From positions 62,001 through 126,000 of the forward strand of contig ONEG01000004.1 in NCBI GenBank assembly GCA_900316845.1: a stretch of 64,000 nt of DNA. The letters are read 5' to 3'. Position 1 is the stretch's first letter, and each line of letters opens with the position of its first letter. The translations under genes and the position numbers were made by a program. The notes beneath the pieces are model-generated. The model ran no database searches and was not told the origin of the DNA. It worked only from the letters and a program-made list of their open reading frames with translations. Below, one piece after another: positions 43,308 through 53,214 of this stretch. The DNA is from an uncultured Bacteroidales bacterium (lineage in GTDB: Bacteria > Bacteroidota > Bacteroidia > Bacteroidales > Paludibacteraceae).

Positions 43308-46287
43308 TTTCTTCCTCCTTCTCTACGGGTTTGTCTAATTCATCGAGTTCCGCCAGCCGTTGGCTGATCATCGTGTGGATGTCATCTGTCCGGACGGTAT
43401 AGTTCTGCTGCAGCACGAGCAGGTACTGCCGCGCCTGGAAGAGCTCGCCACGGGCTTTGTTGATGTCGCTCAGGAGCACTAATGCCCGCGCCAGCCAGTA
43501 TTGCTGCTGGGTGTTCATCTGGGTGAACTCCATCACTTGCGCTTCGGCGGTATCCAGATCTTTCTGCTCGTAATAACTCTGCGCCAGCAGGTATTTGGAT
43601 TCTGCCCCTTGTGCCGTACGCACTTCGGTAGCAAGCGTCCGGAGGTCCGGTTGCGCTTTGGTCCATTGACCGAGTGCCACACGGGCTTTGGCTCTGCCGT
43701 ACAGCGCTTCGGCCTTTGTCTCCTCCGTCAGCGGTTGGTCACTGAGGATCTGGTCAGCTATGTCGATAGCCGCCTGATGACGACCGAGCGCCTGAGAGCA
43801 CCGCAGGATACCCAACCGCGCAATCGTCGTGTTCTCGCGGGTCGAGGCCAAGGCATGCATCCTATAGAAGCCCTCTAAGGCACACGCGTAATCGCCCTTG
43901 TCGTAGCAGATCTCCGCCACGCGGGTGGCTGCCTCCTCCTGATAGGGGTTAGCGTTCATCTCCGCTAATACAGCGTACTGCGCCAACGCCTCCGAACTCT
44001 TACCCAGACGGTAATACGAGTCCGCCAGATAGTACCGCGCTACGGTGCAATACCGTCCGCCGGCGCAATATTGGGTGAGGTAGTTGGAGAGAGAGACGGT
44101 CGCTTTCTGGTACGCGGCCTGCATGTATTGCATCTCTGCTGCGGCGTAGATCAGGCTGTCCTCTTTGGTCGAGACATTCATATTGACCTTCGCCAGATTC
44201 TTGGTGTAGGCGAGATACTCGTTCACGTTTCCGGTCTCGACGTAAAGCGCTTGCAGCGCATCGAGCGCCGTGTAAGCCTCTTCGGTAGCCGGATAAGTCT
44301 CTATCGTCTTGCGGTACGCCGCGATAGCCTGGTCGTTCTGCCCAAGGTTGCGATAGAGCATCGCGCGCTCCAACGAAGCCTTGCGCGCTACCGACGAATG
44401 CGGATACGAAGCGAGCAGCTGCTCGTAGGTCACGATAGCTCCGCGCTCATCGTCTTGTTGCAACTGCGCACGGGCGATCTCATAGACACCATCATCCGCG
44501 TAGTCGGATTTCGGGTAACGTTTCACCAAGTCACGCAGGACACTGATCTTCTCCGAATATTTACGTTGCAAACCAAGGGCGTAACCTCTCTGGAAGAGGG
44601 CATAATCCGTACCTGCTGCCTGGAGGTTAGCCACCTGCGTATAGTAGGTGATGGCCTGCGGGAACTGGCGGGCATTGAAGTAGCAGTCGCCTATTCGGTT
44701 GAGCGCATCGGCGTAGGTCGGTTCAGTAGCCAAGGCGGCATCTATATAGATAGAGAAAGCCTCTCGCGCCTGGTCGTATTTGTTCTGAGAGAAATAGGTG
44801 TAGCCCTGCAGGTACCGTGCGATGGAGTAGTTCTGCGAGCGTTTTGCATCGGGACGAGCGAAGAAAGCATCCAGATCCTTGGCGCACTCCTCGTAGCGAC
44901 GCAAGCGGTAGTTTGCTTCGGCGCGTACGTAGTAGGCCTCGGAGGTGTATTTATCCGACTCTGCACGGTGCGCCAGCACCTCGCTCATCCACTCTGCCGA
45001 CTGCTGCATCTTGCCTTGCAGGAAGTTATCCGCGCCTAACTGATAGCGCAGATACTGCTTGGTCTCTTTCATCTTCGGCGTGGGGTTCGGTATCGAATCC
45101 AGCGTCGAGATAGCGGCGGCGTAGTTCTTGCTTTGCATCAGCGCATCGGAGAGCAACTGGTAGATGCGGTTCTCGTATTTGGAATCCGGGAATTGGTGCA
45201 GGAAGTCATTGAACGCCCGCACGGACTCGCCCAGAGCCGACGAGGACTGATAGGTACAGAGGGTGTAGTTATACGATGCCTCCTCTTTGATAGCCGGCGT
45301 CAGACCGTAGTTAGCTGCGGCCTGGTAGGATAACTTCGCTTGCTCGGGCTGATTGAGTTGCACATAGGCGTTACCCATCGTCAGACAGGTCGCCTCGGAG
45401 AGGGTGTCGTTCTCTTGTTTCACCTTCTTGAGCGCTTGTACCGCCTCGTCGTAGTGACCCAAACGGTACTGCGCCATACCGAGCATATAAACATCGTTAC
45501 GCACGAGTTCTTCCTCCTGCTCTGCCGCCATCTTCATGTATTGCTTCAGGTGCTCGGCAGCTGCCTCGTTTTCGCCCTTATGGTACGCTATCTCGCCTAA
45601 GAGACGATGAAGCTCGCCGTTGTTCGTGCTCTCGGGGTGCTCGCGCAGTAACACCTCCGCACGGCTCTCGACTTCCTCGTAGTTGCCCTGCGCATACTCG
45701 ATCTGAACGATGTAGTACGGCACGGTCTTGGCGTACGTCGGTTCGTTCTCCAGCGCCTTAAAGGCCGGCAGAGCCTTGTCGTATTTCTCCTGTTTGTACA
45801 TGCAGTACGCGTAGTAATACGTCCCGCGAACTTTGTATCGGTTCTCGGATTTGGAGAGCTGGCCGAAGTATATCGACGCCCTCTGGTACTCCTGCATCAT
45901 CAGGTACGCGTACCCGCGATAGAAGGAGTAGTCCTGTTGATGCGGACGCGTCAGGGCGTGTACATCAATCGGCTCCAAGACCTTCAGCGCCTGTTTGTAA
46001 TGTCCTTTCTCTACCTGCAGCACGCCCTGCATGAAATGGATCTCATCCAGAAACGTGGTGTACGGATAAGCCTGCAGGTACTCCTTCAGGTCGCGTTGCA
46101 ATAACTTGTCACGTCCGTCGAAACGGGCGGATAAGGCATTGTATTGCGTCTCCATCTCCGTCGTCTGGGCATAGAGCGGAGTAAGGAATAAGGAATAAAG
46201 AATAAAGACACAAATGATTCTGCCGATGGAAGCAAGTCTTTGTTCCTTCAGCGAAGCGGTCTTTACTCTTTTTGCGAAGCGGTCCAT
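43297..46287 (-). CDS. Large TPR-repeat protein, periplasmic
   Basis: 996 residues made almost wholly of tetratricopeptide repeats (for example QRGYALGLQRKYSEKISVLRD, SYPHSSVARKASLERAMLYR). The N-terminus has a basic stretch MDRFAKRVKTASLKEQR, then the hydrophobic core ICVFILYSLFLTPLYA with probable cleavage after YAQ. TPR arrays bind partner proteins; here the partner may be the barrel encoded by the overlapping next gene. The start overlaps the potD stop (TAATG). Two short repeats shape the N-terminus: GACCGCTTCGC twice in the first 45 bases, and four heptamers (46178-46205) that encode much of the signal core. Confidence 0.82.
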   Translation of the reverse strand: MDRFAKRVKTASLKEQRLASIGRIICVFILYSLFLTPLYAQTTEMETQYNALSARFDGRDKLLQRDLKEYLQAYPYTTFLDEIHFMQGVLQVEKGHYKQALKVLEPIDVHALTRPHQQDYSFYRGYAYLMMQEYQRASIYFGQLSKSENRYKVRGTYYYAYCMYKQEKYDKALPAFKALENEPTYAKTVPYYIVQIEYAQGNYEEVESRAEVLLREHPESTNNGELHRLLGEIAYHKGENEAAAEHLKQYMKMAAEQEEELVRNDVYMLGMAQYRLGHYDEAVQALKKVKQENDTLSEATCLTMGNAYVQLNQPEQAKLSYQAAANYGLTPAIKEEASYNYTLCTYQSSSALGESVRAFNDFLHQFPDSKYENRIYQLLSDALMQSKNYAAAISTLDSIPNPTPKMKETKQYLRYQLGADNFLQGKMQQSAEWMSEVLAHRAESDKYTSEAYYVRAEANYRLRRYEECAKDLDAFFARPDAKRSQNYSIARYLQGYTYFSQNKYDQAREAFSIYIDAALATEPTYADALNRIGDCYFNARQFPQAITYYTQVANLQAAGTDYALFQRGYALGLQRKYSEKISVLRDLVKRYPKSDYADDGVYEIARAQLQQDDERGAIVTYEQLLASYPHSSVARKASLERAMLYRNLGQNDQAIAAYRKTIETYPATEEAYTALDALQALYVETGNVNEYLAYTKNLAKVNMNVSTKEDSLIYAAAEMQYMQAAYQKATVSLSNYLTQYCAGGRYCTVARYYLADSYYRLGKSSEALAQYAVLAEMNANPYQEEAATRVAEICYDKGDYACALEGFYRMHALASTRENTTIARLGILRCSQALGRHQAAIDIADQILSDQPLTEETKAEALYGRAKARVALGQWTKAQPDLRTLATEVRTAQGAESKYLLAQSYYEQKDLDTAEAQVMEFTQMNTQQQYWLARALVLLSDINKARGELFQARQYLLVLQQNYTVRTDDIHTMISQRLAELDELDKPVEKEEENED
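46178..46205 (-). repeat. Heptamer array encoding the TPR protein's signal core
   Basis: GGAGTAA, GGAATAA, GGAATAA, AGAATAA on the plus strand: four 7-base units. On the coding strand they read as FILYSLFLT. Confidence 0.9.
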
Positions 46288-47531
46288 TATCGTGCTAATT
46301 TGATTTCATTCCACATCTCAAGCAACATCTCCTGGCTCTCGCCGGCGTCGTGCATCAGCGCGCAACGGTCGATGATACTCTTGTCTGCATAATAAACGGG
46401 GTTGAGGTGCAGCGCGTGCGGGTCAAGTGACTCGCCGTCCACCTCAATCGGGTCATTGCCGAAGAAATAAGAAGCGTCCACGGTCTCGGGCCACTCCTCT
46501 TCGTCGTTCTGCTCCGCTAATACATCAGCAGCAGCCAACGGACCGCCTGCGCAAGATACATAACCGATCTCGTCCATGTTTGCCAACGCATTGTCTGCAC
46601 GGCACATATAGTCGATGAAGTACGTAGCGGCTTTCACGTTCTTTGCGTATTTCGGGATTACCCATCCGTCGAACCACACGTTCGAACCCTCTTGCGGTAC
46701 GATGTAGTCAAGCATGACGCCCATCTCGGCTGCCTCTTCGATAGCGAACTGCGCATCGCCGGACCAGCTGAGGTTCATCCAAGCCTTGCCTTTGGTCATC
46801 TCCTCCTTACCGAAGTCAACCTCCCATCCGCAGATCTGTTTTTTTGCCTTCAGCAGAATGTCTTTGACCGCAGCTACGCGCTCCGGGGTGATGTCGCGAA
46901 CGAGTTCGTCACGCGTCACTTCGCCTGCCTCGATTTGGTCAGCAAAAGCGTACAGTACCAATACCGAATACACGTCGCGGAAAGCATCCTTCATGAGGAT
47001 CTTGTTCTCGAATTTCGGATCCAGTACCGCTGCCCAGCTCTTCAGGTCCTCGCGGTTCACAAACTGCGGGTTGTAGATGAAGCCTGTCGTGCCCCACATG
47101 TAACCTACCGTGTAGTCGCTCACCTTAACGTCTGCACTCGGCGCCATCTGCTGGAACTTCTCCGTCACGAACGGGGAGATGTTGTCGAAATACCAGATGG
47201 AGTCAGCGATCAGTTCTTTCCGGATCGGCTGTACCAGACCTTTCTTCAGCATTCGCTCGATGATGTACTCCGACGGGCAGAACACGTCGTAGTCCTCGTG
47301 ACCGACCTCAATCTTCGTCAGCGCGGTCTCGTTGATGTCGAATGTCTCATAAACCAGCTCCACTTTCTCACCGGTCTGTGCGTAGTACCAGGACTCGAAG
47401 TTCGTCTTGACGTTCTCGTCGATGTAGTCCGCCCAGTTCAGTACTTTGAGTTGATGCGCGCGGTCAGAACCGCCGCAGGAACTTAACACGATGGCTGCGA
47501 TAGCCAGCATGGAAACAATTACTTTCTTCAT
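46287..47531 (-). CDS. potD: Spermidine/putrescine ABC transporter, substrate-binding lipoprotein
   Basis: 414 residues. Lipoprotein signal with LSSC (Cys19), then the PotD pattern: LKVLNWADYIDENVKTNFE, VYETFDINETALTKIE, YDVFCPSEYIIERM, VGYMWGTTGFIYNP, AWMNLSWSGDAQFAIEEA, ANMDEIGYVS. It catches polyamines outside the inner membrane and hands them to PotB/PotC. It is longer than the Escherichia coli protein by about 65 residues, mostly as inserts. The start overlaps the potC stop by four bases. Confidence 0.93.
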   Translation of the reverse strand: MKKVIVSMLAIAAIVLSSCGGSDRAHQLKVLNWADYIDENVKTNFESWYYAQTGEKVELVYETFDINETALTKIEVGHEDYDVFCPSEYIIERMLKKGLVQPIRKELIADSIWYFDNISPFVTEKFQQMAPSADVKVSDYTVGYMWGTTGFIYNPQFVNREDLKSWAAVLDPKFENKILMKDAFRDVYSVLVLYAFADQIEAGEVTRDELVRDITPERVAAVKDILLKAKKQICGWEVDFGKEEMTKGKAWMNLSWSGDAQFAIEEAAEMGVMLDYIVPQEGSNVWFDGWVIPKYAKNVKAATYFIDYMCRADNALANMDEIGYVSCAGGPLAAADVLAEQNDEEEWPETVDASYFFGNDPIEVDGESLDPHALHLNPVYYADKSIIDRCALMHDAGESQEMLLEMWNEIKLAR

Positions 47532-48895
47532 TTTTCTTCTTGTTTAGAATTACGTATATTGATATAAATTAAAACGGTCAACATCACTAACAGGATGATG
47601 GTAAACAACGGTCTCAACTCCGGTGTCAGACCGCCTTTGCGGGCGTCGGAGTAGATGAACGTACTGAGCGTCTCCAGACCTCCGGAGCCTTTGGTAAAGA
47701 ACGTCACGCCGAAGTCATCGACAGAGAGCGTCAGCGCCAGGATGAATCCGCTCAGCATGCCCGGCCATAACTCCGGCAGCATCACCATCCGCAACGCCTG
47801 ACCCGGCGTAGCACCAAGATCCAGCGCTGCCTCATACGTGTTGGGGTTCATGCGGCTCAGTCGCGGCAGCACACTCAGTACCACGTACGGCGTACAGAAC
47901 ACCACATGCGCGATGCAAACGGTTGCCAGACCTTGACTCATGCCCAATGCCACAAACAGCAGGAAGAGCGAAATACCGGTGATGATATCCGGGTTGATCA
48001 TCGGCACGGAGTTCAGCAGACTCACCACCTTGCGGCTTCTGGCGCGCATGTTGTAGATGCCGATCGCCGCCAGCGTACCGAGTATAGTAGCACAAGTAGC
48101 CGCCACAAGCGCGATGACCACGGTGTACCAGATGGCGCTGTTCAGCCCCGCGTCGGCCTGGCCTGTAAAGAGGTTCGCGTACAGATCCATCGAGAAGCCC
48201 GTCCAGTTACCCAAGACCTTGCTCTTCGTAAACGAGAACACGGCGATCAGCGCAATCGGCGCGTACAGCACCATCAGCAGCAGCCAGAGATAGAGCTGCG
48301 AACCGTAATGACGCCGCAGACCCATCCGCTGGCGACGAAGCGTCTCTTGCTCCACGGGACTCAGGTCACGTTCTTTGCGCCGGCTATAGAAGATGTAGCC
48401 GCCATAAATGGCGGTGCCTATCAGCAGCAGCCCGGCAAAGACCCACCAGATCCATCCGCGGTTCTTTTTCTTGTCCAACTGCTCATGCAGGTACGCCTCG
48501 AAGGTGTTATACGCGTTGCCGACCAATACCCGCTGTGCGCGGTTCTTGATCTCTTTTCCGTTCCGCCATACGGCCCATCGTACATCCGCTTCGTCCGTAA
48601 AACTATAGATGCTATCGAAGCCTTCTACCGGACCCTCGTTCACAAAGACGAAATCCAAGTCTTTGAGCGCAGCGGTCTTTTGACTTTCTACTTTGAGCGC
48701 AGCGGTCTCCACCCTGATATTCACCTTCTCCCCGGCGTAACTCTCCGGGAAGTCCGTCAGTACCTGTACGTCCCCTGTCGCACCGACCTTCAGCTCGTAC
48801 GTCAGGTTCGATTGCGCAAAGGCGATCACGCTGCATAGCATCGCAATCGATATACCGATATACCGATATTTCGATATTTCGAAAAGCCTTCTCAT
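47528..48895 (-). CDS. potC: Spermidine/putrescine permease PotC with an extra N-terminal periplasmic domain
   Basis: 455 residues, against about 260 for ordinary PotC. The permease begins near residue 200 (LYLWLLLMVLYAPIALIAVFSF) and includes the EAA loop YEAALDLGATPGQALRMV that meets the ATPase. Before it lie a signal peptide (to about 27), a domain of about 115 residues of beta-like sequence (LTYELKVGATGDVQVLTDFP) and an extra membrane helix at 147-170 followed by a charged linker. The added domain should therefore face the periplasm. Its function is unknown; substrate-protein docking is a guess. It overlaps potB and potD by four bases each, so it is translated in series with them. Confidence 0.9.
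   Translation of the reverse strand: MRRLFEISKYRYIGISIAMLCSVIAFAQSNLTYELKVGATGDVQVLTDFPESYAGEKVNIRVETAALKVESQKTAALKDLDFVFVNEGPVEGFDSIYSFTDEADVRWAVWRNGKEIKNRAQRVLVGNAYNTFEAYLHEQLDKKKNRGWIWWVFAGLLLIGTAIYGGYIFYSRRKERDLSPVEQETLRRQRMGLRRHYGSQLYLWLLLMVLYAPIALIAVFSFTKSKVLGNWTGFSMDLYANLFTGQADAGLNSAIWYTVVIALVAATCATILGTLAAIGIYNMRARSRKVVSLLNSVPMINPDIITGISLFLLFVALGMSQGLATVCIAHVVFCTPYVVLSVLPRLSRMNPNTYEAALDLGATPGQALRMVMLPELWPGMLSGFILALTLSVDDFGVTFFTKGSGGLETLSTFIYSDARKGGLTPELRPLFTIILLVMLTVLIYINIRNSKQEEK
48848..48879 (-). repeat. Octamer array in potC signal peptide
   Basis: CGATATAC twice, then CGATATTT twice, on the plus strand; YRYIGIS on the coding strand. It is closely related to 43260-43291. Confidence 0.92.
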
Positions 48896-49686
48896 ATCAT
48901 CCCTCCTTTCTCTCCGTCATTGTTATTGTCTCCGAAGAACGACGTCAGGGCGATGATGATCAGCAGCACGAGCGACAGTACCGCACCGTAGTTCAGCAGG
49001 TCGGTCGTGGTGATGTAGTCCTGAATGAGGCTACCGAACAGTTTGATGTTATTATGCGTCAGCAGTTCTGCTATCGCGAAGGTCGAGACCGTCGGCATGA
49101 AGACCATCACTACGCCGCTATAGACGCCCGGCATACTGAGCGGCACAATCACTTTCCAGAAACTCTGCCAGCGGCTGGCACCCAAGTCTTGAGCCGCTTC
49201 CACAAGCGAGTTATCCATCTTCTGCAGCGTGTTGTAGATCGGGTAGATCATGAACGGCAGGTAGTCGTAGCAAAGGCCGAAAAGCAACGCCCCTTCGCCC
49301 AACGGCAGACCGAGCATGTTAAACAGCTCTACCGTCGCTACCGTTCGCAGCAGGAAATTGATCCACATCGGCAGGATGAACAACATCGCCATCACTTTCG
49401 GTGTCTTGAAGTCCTCCTGCGCCATGATATACGCCGCCGGATAACCGATCAGCAGGCAGATTGCGGTATTGAAAACCGCAATCATCACCGAGTACAGGAA
49501 GGTCTGGATGGCTTCGCTATGAGAAAAGAACTTCGCGAAATTGCGTACCGTGAAATGTCCGTCGATGTCCGTGAACGCATAGACGCCCACAAGAATCAGC
49601 GGCAGCACTACGAAAAGCAGCATGAACAATATATACGGCCATGCCCACGTCCGACGTGAAGAAGCTATTTGAAGTATCTTATTCAT
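48892..49686 (-). CDS. potB: Spermidine/putrescine permease PotB
   Basis: 264 residues with about six membrane segments, starting [23 protein letters not shown]. The EAA loop is [26 protein letters not shown]. Normal length for PotB. It pairs with PotC to form the channel. It overlaps potA at the ATGA junction and potC by four bases. Confidence 0.93.
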   Translation of the reverse strand: MNKILQIASSRRTWAWPYILFMLLFVVLPLILVGVYAFTDIDGHFTVRNFAKFFSHSEAIQTFLYSVMIAVFNTAICLLIGYPAAYIMAQEDFKTPKVMAMLFILPMWINFLLRTVATVELFNMLGLPLGEGALLFGLCYDYLPFMIYPIYNTLQKMDNSLVEAAQDLGASRWQSFWKVIVPLSMPGVYSGVVMVFMPTVSTFAIAELLTHNNIKLFGSLIQDYITTTDLLNYGAVLSLVLLIIIALTSFFGDNNNDGEKGGMI

Positions 49687-51248
49687 TGCTCAGATCCTTT
49701 CTCCCCTCCTTTCAGGGAGGGGTCGGGGGTAGGCCTCTCTATTAATATCTCTTTCGTCGGAATGACAATACCTACGCGGTCGCCATCGTCCCACACGTCG
49801 TTCGTGTTGACGTACAGGTCGTAACCCTCGTCCGTACGGATGGTCAAATGGTAGTGGTTGCCCTTATAGAGAATGAAATGTACTTCGCCGGAGAGCTTGC
49901 CTTCTTCCTCGTAGTCCTGCAGGTCGATGGAGCGGAACGGCACTTTGACTTGCACTTTCTCGCCGGGCTCGAGACCTTCGATTTGTTTGGGCTGCACTTC
50001 CCACTCGGCGCCGATGAAACGCACCTTGCCGTTCTTGAGCACTTCGCCTTCGAAATAGTTGTAGATATAGTGCTCTTTCTTCATGATCTGGATATCTTCC
50101 GGCCGCACGAGCATGCCCACTTCGGTGCCCGGCAGGTACTCATGGTAGTCCTGTATGAGGAACTCATAGTTATCCGCCGTCAGCACGCGCATCTCATAGT
50201 GCACGCCCTTGAAGATACAGCTCTGCACCTCGCCGTACCATTTCGTGAATTTCCCCTTCGGCACGCGGTCCTCGTAGTCATCCTCTTCCTGTCCGATTAT
50301 TTTTCCGCGTTTCTCATCCTCCTTGCGCCACACATAGATATCTTCCGGCCGGATGACGACGTCCACGGGGTTGTTCTCGCCGAAACCCGTGTCGATACAA
50401 TCGAACACCTGGCCGCAGAACTCTACTTTCTTGTCTTTGATCATCGTGCCGCTGAGGATATTGCTCTCGCCGATAAAATCCGCGACGAAGCAGTTCTGCG
50501 GCTCGTTATAAATATCTGTCGGAGTACCGATCTGTTGAATCTTTCCTTCGTTCATCACCACCACGCGGTCGCTCAGCGTCAGGGCTTCTTCCTGGTCGTG
50601 CGTCACGTAGATAAACGTGATACCGAGTTTCTCGTGCAGCTCCTTGAGTTCGATCTGCATGTCGTGCCGCATCTTCAGATCCAAAGCGCTCAGCGGTTCG
50701 TCGAGCAGCAGCACTTCCGGCTCGTTGACAATCGCGCGGGCTATCGCCACACGTTGTTGCTGACCGCCGGAGAGGGTATCTACCTTGCGCTCCTCGTAGC
50801 CCGTCATGTTCGCCATCTTCAGCGCCTTGCGCACTTTCTTCTTGATCGTCTCGGGGTCTTCTTTCTTCAGCTTCAGGCCGAACGCTACGTTGTTAAACAC
50901 ATTCAGATGCGGAAACAGGGCATACTTCTGAAACACCGTGTTCACCGGCCTCTTGTAAGGCGGCGTCTTCGTCACGTCCTCACCTTTCAACAAGATGTCA
51001 CCACTGCTGGCTACCTGAAATCCTGCGATGCAACGCAGTAATGTCGTTTTTCCGCAACCCGAAGGGCCCAGGATGGTCACGAACTCACCTTTTTTTACCT
51101 GCAGACTAACGTCATTCAGTGCGAACTTCCCGTCCTCAAACTGCTTGAAAACGTGGTTCACCTCAATGATAAACGGATTTTTTCCCCGGAGCGTCTTCCC
51201 AACGGACTGGGAAGAGCGGCCTCCGCCTAGAAGGGTTTCTTCTTTCAT
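49683..51248 (-). CDS. potA: Spermidine/putrescine ABC transporter ATPase PotA, long form
   Basis: 521 residues; typical PotA has about 375. Walker [10 protein letters not shown] at 61-69, signature LSGGQQQR at 159-166, Walker B VLLLDE at 179-184, then the switch His in YVTHDQEEA. The C-terminal 280 residues hold TOBE-like beta domains ([18 protein letters not shown]) that appear doubled. The first 26 residues ([20 protein letters not shown]) are an odd extension encoded by a GC-rich inverted repeat (TTCCCA / TGGGAA near 51198-51217). A start nearer the conserved [11 protein letters not shown] cannot be excluded. First gene of the operon. Confidence 0.93.
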   Translation of the reverse strand: MKEETLLGGGRSSQSVGKTLRGKNPFIIEVNHVFKQFEDGKFALNDVSLQVKKGEFVTILGPSGCGKTTLLRCIAGFQVASSGDILLKGEDVTKTPPYKRPVNTVFQKYALFPHLNVFNNVAFGLKLKKEDPETIKKKVRKALKMANMTGYEERKVDTLSGGQQQRVAIARAIVNEPEVLLLDEPLSALDLKMRHDMQIELKELHEKLGITFIYVTHDQEEALTLSDRVVVMNEGKIQQIGTPTDIYNEPQNCFVADFIGESNILSGTMIKDKKVEFCGQVFDCIDTGFGENNPVDVVIRPEDIYVWRKEDEKRGKIIGQEEDDYEDRVPKGKFTKWYGEVQSCIFKGVHYEMRVLTADNYEFLIQDYHEYLPGTEVGMLVRPEDIQIMKKEHYIYNYFEGEVLKNGKVRFIGAEWEVQPKQIEGLEPGEKVQVKVPFRSIDLQDYEEEGKLSGEVHFILYKGNHYHLTIRTDEGYDLYVNTNDVWDDGDRVGIVIPTKEILIERPTPDPSLKGGEKGSEQ

Positions 51249-51370
51249 TTCTTTAAATAAACTAAATCGGGTTTCTGTACTCCGAATAATTCATAAAATA
51301 AAAACGTTTTGTTATACATTATTACTTGCGCACATAGCACAAGCGTACACGTACGTGCACATTTCGGCTG

Positions 51371-51401
51371 CAAAGGTACAACAAAAAAATGACATACGCA
51401 A
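51371..51401 (-). promoter_or_regulatory. potA: Promoter of the pot operon
   Basis: On the minus strand TTG (51401-51399), 20-base spacer, TACCTTTG (51378-51371). A leader of about 115 bases follows. It contains the perfect palindrome CACGTACGTG at 51348-51357, close to the likely start of transcription, which could be an operator. Confidence 0.85.
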
Positions 51402-51460
51402 GCGCATGCCACTTTTTTTCGCTAAAAACGATACGATTGTATCTTTTTTATGAAGAATGA

Positions 51461-52111
51461 TTATTTTTTCCTCTTTCTGAACGAAGTGGGCTCTTTAGTC
51501 GGAGCCGGAGCTTTTTCCGATGCTTTTTCCTGAACTTTAGCCGGAGCCGGAGCAGGAGTTACTTCCTCGGGAGCCGGAGCTACTGCCTCTTTCTTCTCGC
51601 ACTTGGGAGCGTTCTTCGAGTGATCGGAATGAACATTGATCACGTCGCCTGTCGGCTGCTGCGGTTGGTACAAGTACGGCAGGATCATCTCCGACTGATG
51701 CAGCAACAGGTAGTTCTCAATCTCTTCACGGGTGAAGTTCTTGATCTGGTTCATATCCTCCATCGGAGTACGGGAGTTGATATAGTAACCGGCAAAACCC
51801 GTGAGAACAGCTTTATATCTCTTGCGGATCTTGTGCGGACGGACTTGGATCTGGTATATCGGATCTACCACAATGTCGATATTATTGGTGGTGATAGCCA
51901 GATACTTGCACTCTTCCTTGGCCTGCTCAAGCGTCTTCTGCCAGTTGGAAGTGGCGTTGACACGTTTGGTGAAATCCGCTCTTACATCCACAATTGTCGG
52001 AGTGGCCTGGATTTTCTGGCGGTTGATAGCCGCGTCACGACCGGAGTACTGATAGATAGTACAACTCGAAAGCGCGATAGCGCACAAACTTGCTAAAAAT
52101 ATCTTTTTCAT
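51461..52111 (-). CDS. Lipoprotein, paralogue of the upstream gene
   Basis: 216 residues with lipobox LSSC (Cys17). The core (QKIQATPTIVDVRADFTKRVNATSNW, DIVVDPIYQIQVRPHKIRKRYKAVLTGFAGYY) aligns with the protein encoded just upstream. It ends in a Pro/Ala/Glu-rich tail (APAPEEVTPAPAPAKVQEKA) and basic FRKRKK. Family unknown to me. The 15-base gap from the preceding gene implies one transcript. Confidence 0.78.
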   Translation of the reverse strand: MKKIFLASLCAIALSSCTIYQYSGRDAAINRQKIQATPTIVDVRADFTKRVNATSNWQKTLEQAKEECKYLAITTNNIDIVVDPIYQIQVRPHKIRKRYKAVLTGFAGYYINSRTPMEDMNQIKNFTREEIENYLLLHQSEMILPYLYQPQQPTGDVINVHSDHSKNAPKCEKKEAVAPAPEEVTPAPAPAKVQEKASEKAPAPTKEPTSFRKRKK

Positions 52112-52126
52112 AATGGTTCTCCTGTT

Positions 52127-53059
52127 TTAGAAATGAAGGGCGATGCCCAAACCGTTTTTATTACTATTCAGTGTTATATCCATAGGTTGTGCATTTTTCG
52201 CTTTCTTGTAGCGAACGCTTCCGACGCAAGCCATCGGAACACCCGCAACAGCCATCGCACCGCCGACTCCTATGAACACAAAGCCGGGAATCTGAACTTC
52301 TTCACGTGGCTCTCTATAAGTATAACCGGAAGAAGAAGTATATTTCTCATATCCGCATGCTACCATCGTTACACCCATCGGTAAACACATAATAGTACCG
52401 ATAACACTCATGCTGATACCTGCATCGCGAAGTTGTTTCGCTTTGCGAATATCATCACGGCTGATCTGCTTGAACGGACGAGCCGGCTGTTGGTTTTTCA
52501 GCATGATAGACGGAGCGGTCTTGCTGACAATCGGACTCTTTGCCGGAGCTGCAGGAGCTACGCCTGCGCCTGATTTGATGTAGTAGTTATATACATCGCC
52601 GCCGGCAGGAATAGGCTGTTGGTAGTAGTACGGCAGGAAACTCGGATCATACAGCAGTTTGTATTTCTCGATGTCCTCAATCGTGTATTTCTTCGACTCG
52701 TCCAGCAAGTTCTCTTTCTCTTCGTACTTGCCGGCAAAACCGATGATGGTGGCGCGGTAGTTTTTCTTGAACTTGAACGGGTTGAACTCGATTTTGTAGA
52801 TAGGATCTACTACAACATCGATTTTCTCGTCACGGATACAGTTGAACTCAGCCTCGTTGATAGCGTCTCTACGAGTGATCTGGTAGTTGGAGGTCGCCGT
52901 TACCTGACGGTTGTAATCCACCTGAATGGCGGCGCGCTGTACCTTCGTGTCCATCTGACGGTTGTTGATCTCCGTCTGACGGGCCGTGAACTGGTACGTC
53001 GTACAACTTGCCAAGAACATGCTCAGCAAGAGAAGTGAGAAGATAGAAACTCTTTTCAT
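52127..53059 (-). CDS. Lipoprotein with C-terminal hydrophobic hairpin
   Basis: 310 residues with lipobox LASC (Cys19). The N-terminal half shares with its neighbour QVTATSNYQ, DVVVDPIYKIEFNPFKFKKNYRATIIGFAGKY and a stalk segment. The C-terminal half adds two Gly/Ala/Met-rich hydrophobic stretches (ISMSVIGTIMCLPMGVTMVACGY and FVFIGVGGAMAVAGVPMACVG) that could be a membrane hairpin. The end LGIALHF has a terminal Phe. Function unknown. Probably a cell-envelope protein, first of a two-gene operon. Confidence 0.78.
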   Translation of the reverse strand: MKRVSIFSLLLLSMFLASCTTYQFTARQTEINNRQMDTKVQRAAIQVDYNRQVTATSNYQITRRDAINEAEFNCIRDEKIDVVVDPIYKIEFNPFKFKKNYRATIIGFAGKYEEKENLLDESKKYTIEDIEKYKLLYDPSFLPYYYQQPIPAGGDVYNYYIKSGAGVAPAAPAKSPIVSKTAPSIMLKNQQPARPFKQISRDDIRKAKQLRDAGISMSVIGTIMCLPMGVTMVACGYEKYTSSSGYTYREPREEVQIPGFVFIGVGGAMAVAGVPMACVGSVRYKKAKNAQPMDITLNSNKNGLGIALHF

Positions 53060-53153
53060 AAATGGTTAAATTGTTTGTTAAACTTATGCTATAGGTTACA
53101 CGAAAGGTTAATCTATAGGTGGTACTACAGATACCAATAACCTAATTCGGCTG

Positions 53154-53185
53154 CAAAGATAATACAAAAAATCGATATACGCAAA
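53154..53185 (-). promoter_or_regulatory. Promoter of the lipoprotein pair
   Basis: On the minus strand TTTG (53185-53182), 20-base spacer, TATCTTTG (53161-53154). A leader of about 90 bases follows. Confidence 0.85.
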
Positions 53186-53214
53186 TTTTTTTGCGATTTT
53201 TTTGCTTAGCGGCA

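Noticed and set aside
49848..51041. 397-codon plus-strand open frame opposite potA
   Set aside because: potA motifs are intact on the other strand; this is a shadow.
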